Source: Brachynemurus nebulosus (Eukaryota; Arthropoda; Insecta; Neuroptera; Myrmeleontidae). From it: a stretch of DNA of 64,000 nucleotides. A program made the position numbers and the translations under genes. The notes under the pieces were generated by a model that was not told the DNA's origin, did not search any database, and saw nothing but the letters and a program-made list of their open reading frames with translations. Where the stretch lies: positions 46,960,954 through 47,024,953 of the forward strand of contig JAPWDM010000005.1 in NCBI GenBank assembly GCA_035578155.1, read 5' to 3'. Positions 1-11,491 of this stretch are shown piece after piece. How positions within the stretch are numbered: position 1 is the first letter of the stretch; every line of letters starts with the position of its first letter.

Positions 1-1755
1 TATTTATTTTGTGTGTTGCACCGTTGTGGTATAAGTAAAGCTTAGTAAAATATTTTATAAGTAAATAAAAACTTGGCAATACTGTTAAATCTAGTGAGTT
101 CCTAGTAATTTTTCATTTTTCATGTTTATGTACTAGGACCGGATATTATACATATCGTTCATATCCGTCAATTCAAAGCATACTATCATTTTGTTTGTAT
201 ATTTTATTTTAAGTAGAATAACAACTATTTTTCTTATTTTACATCGTAATTGTATTTTGAAAAAATAACATTTTATTTCAAAATTATTTTTATATTTAAA
301 AAAATAAATAAAATATAATCTATAGTTATGTAATAAATAAAATTTAATTTAATTTAAAAAAAAAATTTATTTTGAAATCATTTTTGTATTATAATTATAT
401 TTGTATTTAAAAAAAATAAATAAGATCTGGTATAATGCAATCTTGGAAATCCAAAATCTATAATTTCCAATATATCCATATCGTCCTCCCATATTTCATT
501 TACACGATCCATTTTTTATTTATTATTCAGGTGAACAAAAAACTGTATATAAAATAAAATAGATGTTTAACGTATCCGTGGTTTAATGTGACATAATACA
601 TAACCTCATTAAGTAAAATGTGATAATATACAAATGTATACAAATGGACATAGGTATCTAGTGAGCATGTGCAAACGATTGCTTATCTTTTAAGATCAGT
701 TTAAGCATTCACAATCGAAGGCTTATAGTTAAGAATTACTTTTTGCTGTTAAGAACATCTTTGCGAACGGTGCTACAAGATCGGTTGTTTTAAGAATTAC
801 TTAAAGTTAAGTACTACTTAGACCATACGGTGCAAATGGGCATAAGTAGCCTAACTTGCACAGAACTGCACACTGCAGATTACATGATAGAGATAATTGC
901 ATTACCTCTGTACTCTGAGCATACGACGACGCAGTTATGAGAGTTACGAATTTTAATTTTGTAATTCCCCCCCAAAAATAATGATTGTGATCTTAAATCT
1001 TAAACTTTGATTATACCTTTCGGATTTCCTTAATAATCATATTATTGTTTAAAAGTGTATTATTCATTCATATAATGCACGTTTATCGTCATCAATAATC
1101 TTTAAGTTCAACTACCATTCAAAACTACTTCTCTTGATTATTACAGTAGTTAGTTTAATGTACCTTTATTATACTTCATATATAATGCATCTATCTGTAT
1201 AATCACACAAAGCATCCTACCTCTGTACCCACCTAAACGAAAGTTTACATTCAAATAGATATCTGTGTTTTACACTTGTGTGGTGTAAAATTCTTACATC
1301 GAATCAATTACTTACACGAGTAAATAATACACTCCATAGAGTGAGTATTATAAAGAGCTGAGAAGTAATCTTATTTAATTATTTCATGCAATGAATATGT
1401 ACACTGTGTAAGTCTGTGAGTGGTTAATATCATAACTATTTCTACGTTTTTCCTCGATCAAACCAACTAGAACTGTGATGTTCTGTATGCACTTAGAATA
1501 GATAAATAGTTGGGAAAATTATAGATGCGGCCCGCGATTTCACTCGCGTAAAATCATCTAAATTATGGGTCAATAGCGTATCTAAAAACGTTCCGGAGAA
1601 CATTTTTGAACTCGCGAAGAATTTTGAACTCTAAGAACGTTGATGACTGAGAAAAAACATGATGAATGAGTCATCATAACTTGATCAAATTTCGATTAGT
1701 TGAGAAGTCCACTCATGATATACCCTAATTATAAGAAAAACAAAATTGGAAACAG
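1..1755. other. AT-rich sequence without a recognisable gene
   Basis: No coding region or structured RNA is visible. Runs of A and T dominate 240-430. Around 1526-1556 there is a short GC-rich hairpin-like phrase (CCCGCGATTTCACTCGCG) of the kind that occurs in interspersed repeats of insects, but I cannot assign it to a family or find its ends. Confidence 0.6.
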
Positions 1756-1832
1756 ACCCCGAGCTGGTCTAGTGGTTAGCAACTCCGCTCTTGTTTGATA
1801 AGATCGAGAGTTCGGAACCGGCCGGGGGAGAT
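1756..1832 (+). repeat. tRNA-derived SINE head
   Basis: The stretch reads as a degenerate tRNA. It has an A-box-like GCTGGTCTAGTGGTTAGCAA near the start, a B-box-like GAGAGTTCGGAACC about 45 bases later, and CCCCG/CGGGG bases that could pair as an acceptor stem. The anticodon arm (CTC...GAG) has an oversized loop and the T arm is imperfect, so it is unlikely to be a working tRNA. An unrelated, C- and A-rich tail follows to about 1930, as expected for the body of a SINE. The tail boundary and any target duplication could not be fixed. Confidence 0.6.
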
Positions 1833-2347
1833 ACTTCATCATCAAACTATCATACCGCACCAATCATCCATAAGCATATCAACACCAAAAACAATGCATA
1901 TCACCTTAGTTGTGGCGCATCTAAACAATAGAAACAAAAAATTGGAATCAATTTCTTTTTCTTTTCATTAATTTTAATTTTAGTTTTTATGCAAAAATGC
2001 TGAAAGCCCTCGCCGATCCTAAGACGATCCTGTATAGAATACCTAACACGAATCAATTAAAAAACTATTGGATCGATTGCAAAAATGTTTCTATTATTAG
2101 AAAACTAAGCTAAAAGTTGAAGATTCTCTAAAGAATTCAGTATTTGAAATTTTAGAGGAAAGTTAGCTATTTCGTTACTTTTCTAGCTTCGCCACGAAAC
2201 AATCTGTGCCTACTTTTTAACCAAAGTCCGTAATATTCATTTACTTTCGTTTAAGTTCGAAATTTTTAGGTCTTTTTAGATTAATGGAAACTGAATGATG
2301 CAATTAAGTTCAACAGTAACGCGAATTCCTCTTTTTAGGATTTTACA

Positions 2348-2650
2348 GTTCTACCCAGGGCCGGATTAACCCTGAGTCCGCCCCTAAGCACCTTGAAAAA
2401 TGCCGCCCCTAACTTTTGTTTGAAATAAAGGAAAAAAAAAACGTCAATCACAAATTTTTCTGCCCTGTTTTAAAAATTTACCTTTTTTACAAACTTTCTC
2501 TTAAAAAAATAAGTGACGAGCAAAAAAAAAAAAACGTTAGTTACTCATTTTTCCGCCCTATATTGCCCTATTTTAAATTTACCGCCCCTAAAAGTTTCTC
2601 GCGGCCATGGCCTAGGGTGATCTATTGGCTAAGCTGCCCCTGGTTCTACC
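2348..2650. mobile_element. hAT-type MITE with 8-bp target duplication
   Basis: The element spans 2356-2642 (287 bp). It begins CAGGGCCGGATTAACC and ends GCTGCCCCTG, so the termini are CAGGG-like on both strands. It is flanked by a perfect 8-bp direct repeat GTTCTACC at 2348-2355 and 2643-2650. An 8-bp duplication with CAGGG termini is typical of hAT transposons. The interior is GCCCC-rich and A-rich with no transposase; the 95-codon open frame at 2416-2703 runs out of the element and is not a gene. It was mobilised in trans by a hAT transposase encoded elsewhere (inference). Confidence 0.85.
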
Positions 2651-3287
2651 AACGAAACCCTTATGAATTCGTCATTTCTATCTTCATATTATTAACAAAT
2701 TGAAAACTAATTTGACTATGAAATTAAAACGAGAAATATATTGCCCGAAAATAATGAAAAATTAGATATTGATATACGAAATCCAGATTTAATGTGTGTT
2801 TAAAGCACACTTGCCGATTTTTTTTTATAACATGTATACAAAATTTATTATTAAAAATCATTAAAATTATGAACATTTTAAAATACTTCTCGTTAATAAT
2901 GAACAAAAAATTTAATTAAAAATTCTCTACCAGGCCCACCTTTTTCCAATTAGTATCGACGTACTTACAGTAGTAATTTTTTTCATTAATCAAAATGAAC
3001 AAGGCGAAAACCTGAACATTCATTTGTTCATGAAATAAAATACACGTACTCGTACGGTCGCTGAACAGAAACAGCGAAATTCTATAACTTAATTAAAAAA
3101 CACGTAATTAATTAAAAGGTTATAAAAAAGATGGTGTCACATATAATATTAAAAATATGTAAAAAATTTCATATTGATTCTGATTCGAACTTGTTCGATT
3201 CAAATATTACACACTAGAATTATTTCAGGAGAGACCCACCACAAAGGGAGATAACGGTTCATGTACATTTTAAAAACAAAATAAAAG
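2651..3287. other. AT-rich spacer, nothing recognised
   Basis: I see only homopolymer-rich AT sequence. The 60-codon frame at 2724-2906 on the minus strand has no recognisable domain and the base composition of its surroundings. Confidence 0.5.
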
Positions 3288-4117
3288 TACACGGAGAGAA
3301 AATTTATATAAAAATTACTGTGCTCAGCACTACAATCGACGTGTAAAAGGCGAACATATTCAATTTTGTACGGTAAAAATGTAAAAATTATAATTAATTA
3401 TAGAAAATTTAAAGGATAGAATATTGTTTCCGCAATATTAGCTCCGTAAAATTTGTAAAACAGCACAGTAAAAAGTTCCATTGCCGACAAAAAAATATTT
3501 TTTAATTGTTTTTCTTACAAAAATTACCATGCTGTATTATAATATTTGAAATGCTAACTGCTAATAGTAGAAAGCAAAAAAGAGAAAGAAAGTTTTGTGT
3601 GTTGTGAACGCTGTTGAAATGTACCTCACTCATAGCAAGTCACATAGCTAACCATAGGTTTGGACGACCAACTTGGTCGGACGGGTCGGACCAAGCACCT
3701 TGATCCATTAGACTGCCTTACAAGCAGCAAGCAGTATTCATTACACTGTGTTAGAGGACGGGGATGTTACCGTTTAATTCATCATTTTGTTACTTCACTA
3801 TCTTTAGTATTAGAATATATTGTTGGCAGTCATTTTTGTATGCATCATAAAGTTCTTACAGGTTCGAAGTTTTTACAGGTACCGCCCAAGCAACATAAGG
3901 TTGCGGGTTAGATGCGCAAATGAAAGAGTACGACAACAAGAATTAAACTATAACATATATGCATAAGAGTGTGATAAAAGTTGTGTTAGCACATTAAATT
4001 TTACCATGCTAGCACATATTTTTTATTTTGGTCGTCGATCGCGCACGCATTATAAGAGAGCATGGTATTTTTGTGAAATTTTATCTACAAAAATTATATG
4101 ATTTTTCTCTCCGTGTA
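3288..4117. mobile_element. CACGGAG element, long form, copy 1
   Basis: The element spans 3290-4115 (826 bp). Left end CACGGAGAGAAAATTTATA; right end TTTTTCTCTCCGTG. Both ends abut TA (3288-3289, 4116-4117), as for a Tc1/mariner-type TA target duplication. The interior is shared with the long copies at 10707 and 22593, including CTACAATCGACGTGTAAAAG near the left end, CCATGCTAGCACATATTTTT near the right end and GGTCGTCGATCGCGCACG just inside it. The 83-codon frame at 3660-3911 lies inside the repeat and does not look like a transposase. It is non-autonomous. Confidence 0.85.
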
Positions 4118-5112
4118 GTTTAGAGATCTATTACTTTTACAAAGCTTTAAAAAAAGTTTACAAAAGAAAATATAGATTTAAGTACCTTAATTTAATTACA
4201 ATATTGAGAATTCATTATTAGCATATGGCGAACCTTTGTTAGTATTTAGACATACATTAATATTCATATTATCACTTATAATGAGTTATAATGGATGTCC
4301 AGCTAAATTGATTTAAACACACGACTCACTTTAGTACACATAACCAAACCCTTGTTTTAATTAAAAATTCAAATACTAATTGAGTTTAGCCGTTTGTCTA
4401 AATATGAACAAAAGTTCGCCTATACATCAATAAATAATGTTTACAAGCACATCGACAATACTGACATTAAAATAGCTGCTTCTCGTAACCAAGAGAGTAA
4501 AAAATATGTGATTGGTACGGAGTGGCTCTCGAACATTGCATTTTCTTTTTAATTAACTAAAATCTACTTTGTAAAAGTAAATAGAAATAATAAATCTTTA
4601 AACTAAATTTATTTTTATTCATTGTACATTGTATTACGACTTTACACACAACCGAGAAAAAGTGTTGTGTCTCTCCCGAAATTACCCTATACAGTATAAT
4701 AATAGTAAATTGTAGCATTCAGTGATAGACAAGGCTCTTTGTGTCACCAATCAATAGTGCTATTATCACTTGCCAAATCATTGGTTCGGTTATACATTGT
4801 CGCTTAGATATATCAAGGTATCTACTATGATTTAATTTGAATACCTACGATATTCAAAGATGAATTAATTTTGTATACGTACAGTTCACAAACTACAGTA
4901 CTATCCATAATAAAACTAATATCTATAATAATTAATTTATTGAAATATGTCGACATAGAAAGAAAAAAATGATGATGCTGTGTATGAGAAGTATTGCGAG
5001 CATCCATTGCTCCAAGAAATTTGATAAAATAGAAGTTATGGTACTATCTGGTCAATCTTCGGACATTATTTTACTTATTTAATATACGTCTATTCTTTGT
5101 AACTGAAATTCG
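4118..5112. other. AT-rich spacer, nothing recognised
   Basis: No gene, repeat family or structured RNA was recognised. A 60-codon minus-strand frame (4825-5007) has no domain and no codon bias. Confidence 0.5.
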
Positions 5113-5286
<174 letters not shown>

Positions 5287-5351
5287 CTAAGTCACAATTT
5301 CAATAAAATGCCCATATTTGTAGGTGGTTTTTATTTCGTTTTTGTAAATCT

Positions 5352-5458
5352 TTACGAAACCGCTGTAACCTTACTACTTCTGGTACAAAACTGCTGTAAC
5401 TTTACTACTTTTTGAGATAGAACTACTGTGACCTCGCTACTTTTGGTATAGAAATTTG
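5352..5458 (-). repeat. Minisatellite, ~33-bp unit (three copies)
   Basis: Three imperfect tandem units of the type AACYGCTGTAACYTTACTAC followed by TTTTGGTAYA. The reverse complement of the same unit forms a separate array at 43985-44120 and again at 45016-45050. It is non-coding. Two arrays about 39 kb apart in opposite orientation imply a dispersed or transposed satellite rather than simple local slippage. Confidence 0.8.
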
Positions 5459-5854
5459 ATGGATAAAATTACTGAAGAGGTAAATCAATCTTGACTAACG
5501 GTAAGTCCGAAGCAATATTTTATTATCTTCAATCTTGGAAAAGATCTTTCTGACTAAATATTTTTAAATAAATATTATTTAATACATTTTTGTAAAATTG
5601 TGATTATGAAATGTAAAACTCCACGACAAATTTTAATTTCATTAAATAATTCAATATCGTCTTTCAACGGTCACATTTAAGTTTTTGATTTTACAAAATC
5701 AGCCAATGACACGTGGCCTTCAAAAATACGGGGTGTAGTGCCGTGCATCAATTTCCCCGCCCTCGCGTGCTGTCTTCTCTAATACATAGGTATTATCATG
5801 TATTATTCATTTCAGTTTTATACTACAAATAGTTATTTCCTAAACAAAGAACCT

Positions 5855-6567
5855 TTAAAGAGAGATTCACTAAAAAAAGAAAAAAGAAATCGATTTTTTT
5901 CTTCATAATTATGTTCCTTAAGGTGTTAGAAATAATTTTCTAAAAATTTTATTTAAAAAAAATGAAAAATCAAAAAGTTATGGGCATTTTAGTGCACGCA
6001 CTTTACTATAATTCAATGTACATAAAAAACTTCAAAATGCTTTTTTCTCGAAAGTACGTTTTTCGACATGATTCCTCATGTATCTCAAAAAGAATTTAAG
6101 ATATCGACATAAATCAAAGTGCATATTCTTCCTCGATACCGTCATTTTGGCAGGAACTAGGATCTTTTGGTGCCGTAATATATTTTTAAAATAGCGGCTG
6201 TTTATTGTCGAGAAATAGCGGTGGTTTTTGAAAATTTTTCTATTTCTCGTGGTGTTTTAATTTTTTCTTAGATCCTAGTTAGTGCCTTAACAATATAATA
6301 TGTATATTTTCATAAAATTCTTGAACTTTTGATTTTGGTTCACTGGGGATTTCAGAACGCGAGGAACCATTAAGATGAAAAAATCTCGCAGTGTCGACTT
6401 GAAAGCCATTTATACCAAAATCATTTTTTAATTTTTTTTTTAAATTTTTGTATAATCTCACACATGTAGAAACAATACTCTTCTTTTTAATAAAATATTA
6501 ATTTGTATGAAAAAAATAATAATAAAAAGGTCGATTTTGAATGTTTTTTTGACGAATCTCCCTTTAA
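5855..6567. mobile_element. TTAA-flanked MITE (AGRGAGATTC termini)
   Basis: A 705-bp element (5859-6563) with ends AGAGAGATTCACTAAAAAAA and, reversed, AGGGAGATTCGTCAAAAAAA. Both sides carry TTAA (5855-5858, 6564-6567). Direct TTAA flanks suggest piggyBac-type or another TTAA-specific transposase, although the termini do not start with CCC. No transposase frame is present. The minus-strand 60-codon frame at 6279-6461 is incidental. Confidence 0.6.
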
Positions 6568-7051
6568 TAAATTGTATTCACCTGATGTTGGTTTAAAAAC
6601 CGATAGTCAGCTTGCGATCGTATTATGTATGTTACTATTATTATTATTTATGTACTCTACTGTACTGTGAATGATTAAGATATGTGAATACCTATGTGTA
6701 TTTGGATTGGCACAAAACGATTCGACGAGTAAAACAGGTCATTTAAAGGTTAATGGATATTTCAATGTAATTACAATATATGATTGGTATATTACCATTG
6801 CCCTTCTACTAGCCCCGTCCCTGTGCCTGTTAATGATTTTCATCATTTCCTAATGATGTTTCTATAGTTGTTCGGACGTAAATAGTACAATTTATCGGCA
6901 ATTCGAAAAGTATAAAGAATGATTGGTTGTTAATTTGTAATTTCATGTAGAAGAGTGGATTTCTAATTTGGGGTGATATCTTTTTTTCCTTAATAATTAG
7001 GTGTATTTTTACACTCAATATTTCAAAACTACAAATAAAAACAATTTGAAC
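6568..7051. other. AT-rich spacer, nothing recognised
   Basis: Two frames of about 60 codons on opposite strands (6671-6853 and 6830-7018) show no domain, no coding-like composition and no support from neighbours. Confidence 0.45.
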
Positions 7052-7222
7052 TATATAATTTTAAATAATAAACAAATATTTTACTTCGCAAAAATACCAC
7101 TTTTATTTGAATTAATTACTCAATAAAAGTGGTATTTTTGCGAAGTAAAATATTTGTTTATTATTTACAAAAATGGAATACCATTAAGTAACGCTCAAAT
7201 CTATTAATATTATATAATTTTA
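7052..7222. mobile_element. Penelope-tail palindrome, copy A, with 12-bp duplication
   Basis: The unit at 7064-7210 contains AATAATAAACAAATATTTTA-CTTCGCAAAAATACCACTTT and then its inverse, joined by a short spacer. It continues into GGAATACCATTAAGTAACGC-TCAAATCTATTAATAT. That order matches the tail downstream of the Penelope-like fragment at 60767-60850. A perfect 12-bp direct repeat TATATAATTTTA flanks it (7052-7063, 7211-7222). The flanks are AT-rich, so chance must be considered, but copies B and C have the same property. I infer a retroposed, self-inverted tail. Confidence 0.7.
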
Positions 7223-7229
7223 TTTAGTG

Positions 7230-7543
7230 TACACGGAGAGAAAATACCTATAAAAATTACTGTGCTCATACACAATCGACGTGTAACAGGCAAACATATC
7301 CAATTTTTGTACGGTAAAATTATAAAAATTATAGTTATATTATTGTAATTTTTATAATTTTACCGTACAAAAATTGGATATGTTCGCCTGTTACACGTCG
7401 ATTGTAGTATGAGCACAGTATTATAGTTATTGTAATTTTAATAATTTTACCGTACAAAAAAAAATTGGATATGTTCGCCTGTTACACGTCGATTGTAGTA
7501 TGAGCACAGTAATTCTTATAGGAATTTTCTTTCTTTCCGTGTA
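7230..7543. mobile_element. CACGGAG element, short palindromic form
   Basis: A 310-bp copy (7232-7541) with TA on both sides. It keeps only the terminal ~95 bases of the family, in a left arm and an inverse right arm. The right arm is partly duplicated: CGTACAAAAATTGGATATGT-CGCC and the following TGTTACACGTCGATTGTAGT occur twice in tandem. It is almost entirely foldback. The 75-codon frame at 7500-7727 starts in the right arm and is not a gene. Confidence 0.8.
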
Positions 7544-8827
7544 TATTCCTCATGAAAAAATTTGGGAAGACACGTCTACCTACACTGTTAACTTTCCATT
7601 GAGTACCTTCAAAGACTCGAGACTATTGTACATGGCACCAGCATCACGAACGAAAGAATTCGAGACGAAAAATATTTCAGAAAAGTTTTTTTTTTTAATT
7701 TCCTTTTCTTATTATAAAAAAACATAAACCACGAATTCGAAATTTCTGCAAACTTTTACCCAGATTTCATTTTTTAATTACGCATCTAACAAAATTGATT
7801 CGGTGTCTATATCATTACTTGTTCCCGCTAAGAACGATGAATTCATATATTAGTGATCTTGAAACGTGGAGATATGTCTGAATTAGTGATTCGTAAAATC
7901 AGACGCATTACGATGGGAAGTTAAACTTTAACTAACTAATATAGTAAGCCAAATTTTCACCAATTGTGTTTATTTTCCGACGATTTTAACCCACAATGAC
8001 AAAACGCCCAACTGGTGCACTATTTTGGCAGCTAACACTAGCACTTAAATTCGAATTGTTAACATCGTACGATGTAATGTATAAATTAGTCAGGTGACGT
8101 CTTATGACGTCAATGACCGTCAACCGGTTAATTTTGTCAAAACATAAAGCAACTGATTCAAAAACCTTTACCTTCTTGAAATTTCATGTTTTGATTTAAA
8201 AAATTGTAATTTTTGCGTGTTCAAGGAGTTCTTACAAATGATGACGTCATCATGGTAAAAAATATTATTTTTTTTGAAGTCATGAAGAGAATGGTGTGTT
8301 GGTGATGAAATTTGAATAATTTTGTTGATAAATTTTCGTTTTTGCTGTTAAAACGACAAAATTCTCTCAACAGTTTTCTCTCTCCACCAAAATTCCAAAA
8401 TTTAAGTATTACAGAAATCATGTTTCGGAAAATTTTAGGCTGAATGAAAATATAAAACAATTTTTATGAAAACTGATCTTGAAATATCAAAAGAAAAAAA
8501 AATGGAGAAAAATGTATTACATGATTTATTTAACTGAAAATTTATTGAATGTAATAAAAAAATTTGCCTCTCAAGGCCTCCGTTTCGTTCTCTACATACG
8601 CGTATTTATATTTTTATGTCGTAATAAAAATTGAGGCTTATTAAAAAAGAGAAAAAAATGCCAGAAACAAATTGATAATATAACTTTTGTTATTTTAAAC
8701 TATATATACAAAAGTTTTACGCAGACGGATAGTTGATTATTAAGCATATACTTAAATTCACAATAACATTTGATATATGTAAAAAAGTACACTTGAATTC
8801 AATATGAAGTTCAAGATTTTAAAACTA
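7544..8827. other. AT-rich spacer, nothing recognised
   Basis: No gene recognised. Frames at 8221-8460 and 8758-8979 (minus) are AT-driven; the second overlaps a foldback arm beginning at 8832. Confidence 0.5.
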
Positions 8828-9320
8828 ATTAAGGATGTTTGGGAGGTACAATTGGAGATAAAAGTACATGAAATTAGAAATTCGTGAATAATTGCGTTGT
8901 ATAAGAAGCTATGGAGTAAATAAATAGTTATCTTTGTTAAATAATAGCTATCACTACAACTGATTGTACAATACATCAAACTATATAGCTCTCAGCTGAC
9001 TACAAGAGCTGAGTACATTCTGAGGATTTTTCGGAGGAATTTCAAAATGCTACGAGACGATTGAATGTAAACACTAAGCCGTTAAAAAGTTATTTAATCT
9101 GTTCTGTTTTCGAATTTCCATAAGAGTACGTGTAAAATTAGTTTGTTTTTTCTTTTTTTAATAACTTTTTAACGGCTTAGTGCATCGGTTTGAAATTTTC
9201 ACAGAGGCCTTAGTATTTAATGAGGAACATTCTACTAAATTTTCAATTGTCTCGTAGCATTTTGAAATTCTCCGAAAAATCCTCAGAATGTACTCAGTTC
9301 TTGTAGTCATCTGAGAGCTA

Positions 9321-9549
9321 TAGTTTGATGTACAGTGACTTTATAATATACTTGATAACAGTGTGGCCATTAGTAGGTCTAGTTTTTGATTGGTTGACGC
9401 CATTAACAGGCCAAATGCATTGAATTTGTATACCTTGTTTATTCTGTTACTACGGTTACTCACTTCAAATTTGGCCTGAATATGGCGGATATGGTTCCAA
9501 TGGCCACACTGTTATAAAGAATATTATACAGTCACTGTAGTTTGATGTA
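9321..9549. mobile_element. Nested 205-bp CAGTGAC element
   Basis: The insert 9333-9537 begins CAGTGACTTTATAATATACT and ends AGTATATT-like sequence then GTCACTG, with an internal arm pair TAACAGTGTGGCCATT / AATGGCCACACTGTTA. It is bounded by TAGTTTGATGTA at 9321-9332 and again at 9538-9549, a perfect 12-bp direct repeat. CAGT ends next to TA would fit Tc1/mariner; a 12-bp duplication would not. The repeat interrupts the outer foldback arm, so insertion after the foldback formed is clear. Confidence 0.7.
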
Positions 9550-9957
9550 TTGTACAATCAGTTGTAGTGATAGCTATTATTTAACAAAGATAACTATTTA
9601 TTTTTTATTACTCATGCGGGAGAAGTACTAACTTGGCGCACACATTTCTGTACGCAAAATAGCTGCTTGCCCACTGTACTCTTCCCGCATACTTTTTTGC
9701 GTGTGGAAAGTAACTTTCCACACGCAAATTGGCAATAAAACACGCAAAATTTAATCAAAACATGCAAAGCCGTCTCTTAATTTTTCATTTAATAAATATT
9801 TCATAATTATTTCTATAGAAACCACCAACAAAGTAATTTAAACGATAATTAATTCAGAAAAAATGACGAACACTTAAAAATATTATTTTAAAAAGTAATA
9901 AAAATGTCAAAAATTGTGATAATAATAGAAAAAAGTATGTGAAATTCGTAATAAAAA

Positions 9958-10092
9958 ATAGTATGTGCAACTCGTGCGGGATTGTCGATTGCCCTACTCA
10001 AGCGAATGAGCGCACTCACTACGTTCGTGCGCTCAACTTCGCTTTTGTGGGCAATCGACAATTTCCCGCACTTATTGCACAATATACTATAC
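9958..10092. repeat. GC-rich hairpin MITE
   Basis: An imperfect palindrome of about 135 bp: TAGTATGTGCAACTCGTGCG with GGATTGTCGATTGCC on one side, and GGGCAATCGACAATTTCCCG with CACTTATTGCACAATATACT on the other. The centre contains a second hairpin (GAGCGCACTCACTACGTTCG-TGCGCTC). It is much richer in C+G than its surroundings. No transposase. Confidence 0.7.
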
Positions 10093-10179
10093 CTCATAGT
10101 TTGTTATACAACGCAATTATTCACGAATTTCTAATTTTATGTACTTTTATCTCCGATTGTACCTCCCAAACATCCTTAA

Positions 10180-10704
10180 AATAATGTAATAATGAACATC
10201 GACATACGTTGTTGTTTGTTTTTCTTGGTAGAAAATCGATGGAAAATGTTTATTTAATGTAATTAATTATTTTGCAATGCAGTTCTACCAATGTTTTTTA
10301 GATCGTCAATTTGTGTTCAAATGCAAATTACGTTGAACATTTAATTATCGCAGTTGAAACTGTACGCTATGAATATATTATGTAATTGTAACTAGATGTA
10401 ACTAGATGCAGTGAAAACAGAAAATTAGAATAAATTTGCAGCAACTGTACACTAGAATGGGTAAAAATGGTATTTAATTTTCTTTTGTTAAGTGAATATT
10501 CGGCATTTTTGAAAAATAAAATTGTGTAAAAGTAGAACGGATGGCTACTTTTTTTTTTTAGAAAACTTCAGTCCTTATGGGCTCTGTGTCACCATGTGTG
10601 AGTTACAGATTCAACTTAGCATATATACATAATTATATAGGCAAGTAATATACTTAGTAATTTCAATAAAAATATTTCTTTTAAAATTTAAATAACTTTA
10701 GACA
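10180..10704. other. AT-rich spacer, nothing recognised
   Basis: No gene or repeat boundary recognised. The direct phrase AACTAGATG(T/C) occurs twice near 10391, which is too short to interpret. Confidence 0.45.
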
Positions 10705-11491
10705 TACACGGAGAGAAAATTCCTATAAAAATTACTGTGCTCAGCACTACAATCGACGTGTAAAAGACGAACATATTCAATTCTGTAAGGTAAAAATATA
10801 AAGATTATAATTAATCAGAAAAAATTTAAAGGATGGAATGTTCTTTTCGTAATACTTATTATCTCCGTAAAATTTGTAAAACAGCACAGTAAAAAGTTCC
10901 ATTACCGACAAAAAAATAATTTTTAATTGTTTTTATTAAAAAAATTACCATGCTAACATGCTAATAATAGAAAGAAAAAAAACAGAAAGAAGGTTGGTTG
11001 TGTTGGGAACGCTGTAATAAAATGTACCTCAATCAGCGAGTTACATGCGAACCATAGGTGTGGACTGTGGAAGAAACTTTATCAGACAGTTCGCACCAAG
11101 CACCTTGATGCAGCTAGTAGTTAGTTTCTTTTACACTCTCTTAGGATGATGTCATCGTTTAATTCATCTTTTTGTTATTTACCTATCTTTAGTATATGTA
11201 TTAGAATATATTGTTGGCAATCATTTTTGTATACATGTTTTTACAGGTACAGTGCAACCAACATAAGGTCGCAAAGGTCAGATGCGCAAATGAAAGAGTA
11301 CGACAACAAGAATCAAACTATAATATATATGCATAAGAGTGTGATAAAAGTTGTGTTAGCACCACATTAAATTTTACCATGCTAGCACATATTTTTTATT
11401 TTGGTCGTCGATCGCGCACGGATTATAGGGGAGCATGATAATTTTTCTGAAATTTTCTCTACAAAAATTATAGGATTTTTCTCTCCGTGTA
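10705..11491. mobile_element. CACGGAG element, long form, copy 2
   Basis: A 783-bp copy (10707-11489) with TA flanks and the full shared interior. It is closely similar to the copy at 22593. The 74-codon frame at 11146-11370 (starting MMSSFNSSFC) is present in both copies because the repeats are similar. It has no transposase motif and is interrupted differently in each, so I do not call it a gene. Confidence 0.9.

Larger units (their letters stand above)
8828..10179. mobile_element. TTAA-flanked foldback with nested palindromes
   Basis: Ends GGATGTTTGGGAGGTACAAT and its inverse lie at 8832 and 10175, each next to TTAA (8828-8831, 10176-10179). The outer arms match for about 85 bases. Inside are a second inverted repeat (about 8935-9330 against 9540-9600 and internally 9018-9300), a TA-flanked insert at 9333-9537, and a GC-rich palindrome at about 9958-10092. 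It therefore looks like a foldback that received several foldback insertions. Open frames at 9888-10184 sit on the palindrome and are artefacts. Confidence 0.7.

Noticed and set aside
1756..1832. Functional tRNA gene
   Set aside because: Anticodon and T arms are imperfect and the acceptor stem pairs only five bases; it fits a SINE head better.
3660..3911. 83-codon frame in the CACGGAG element as a transposase
   Set aside because: No DDE/D motif or helix-turn-helix; not intact in the sister copies.
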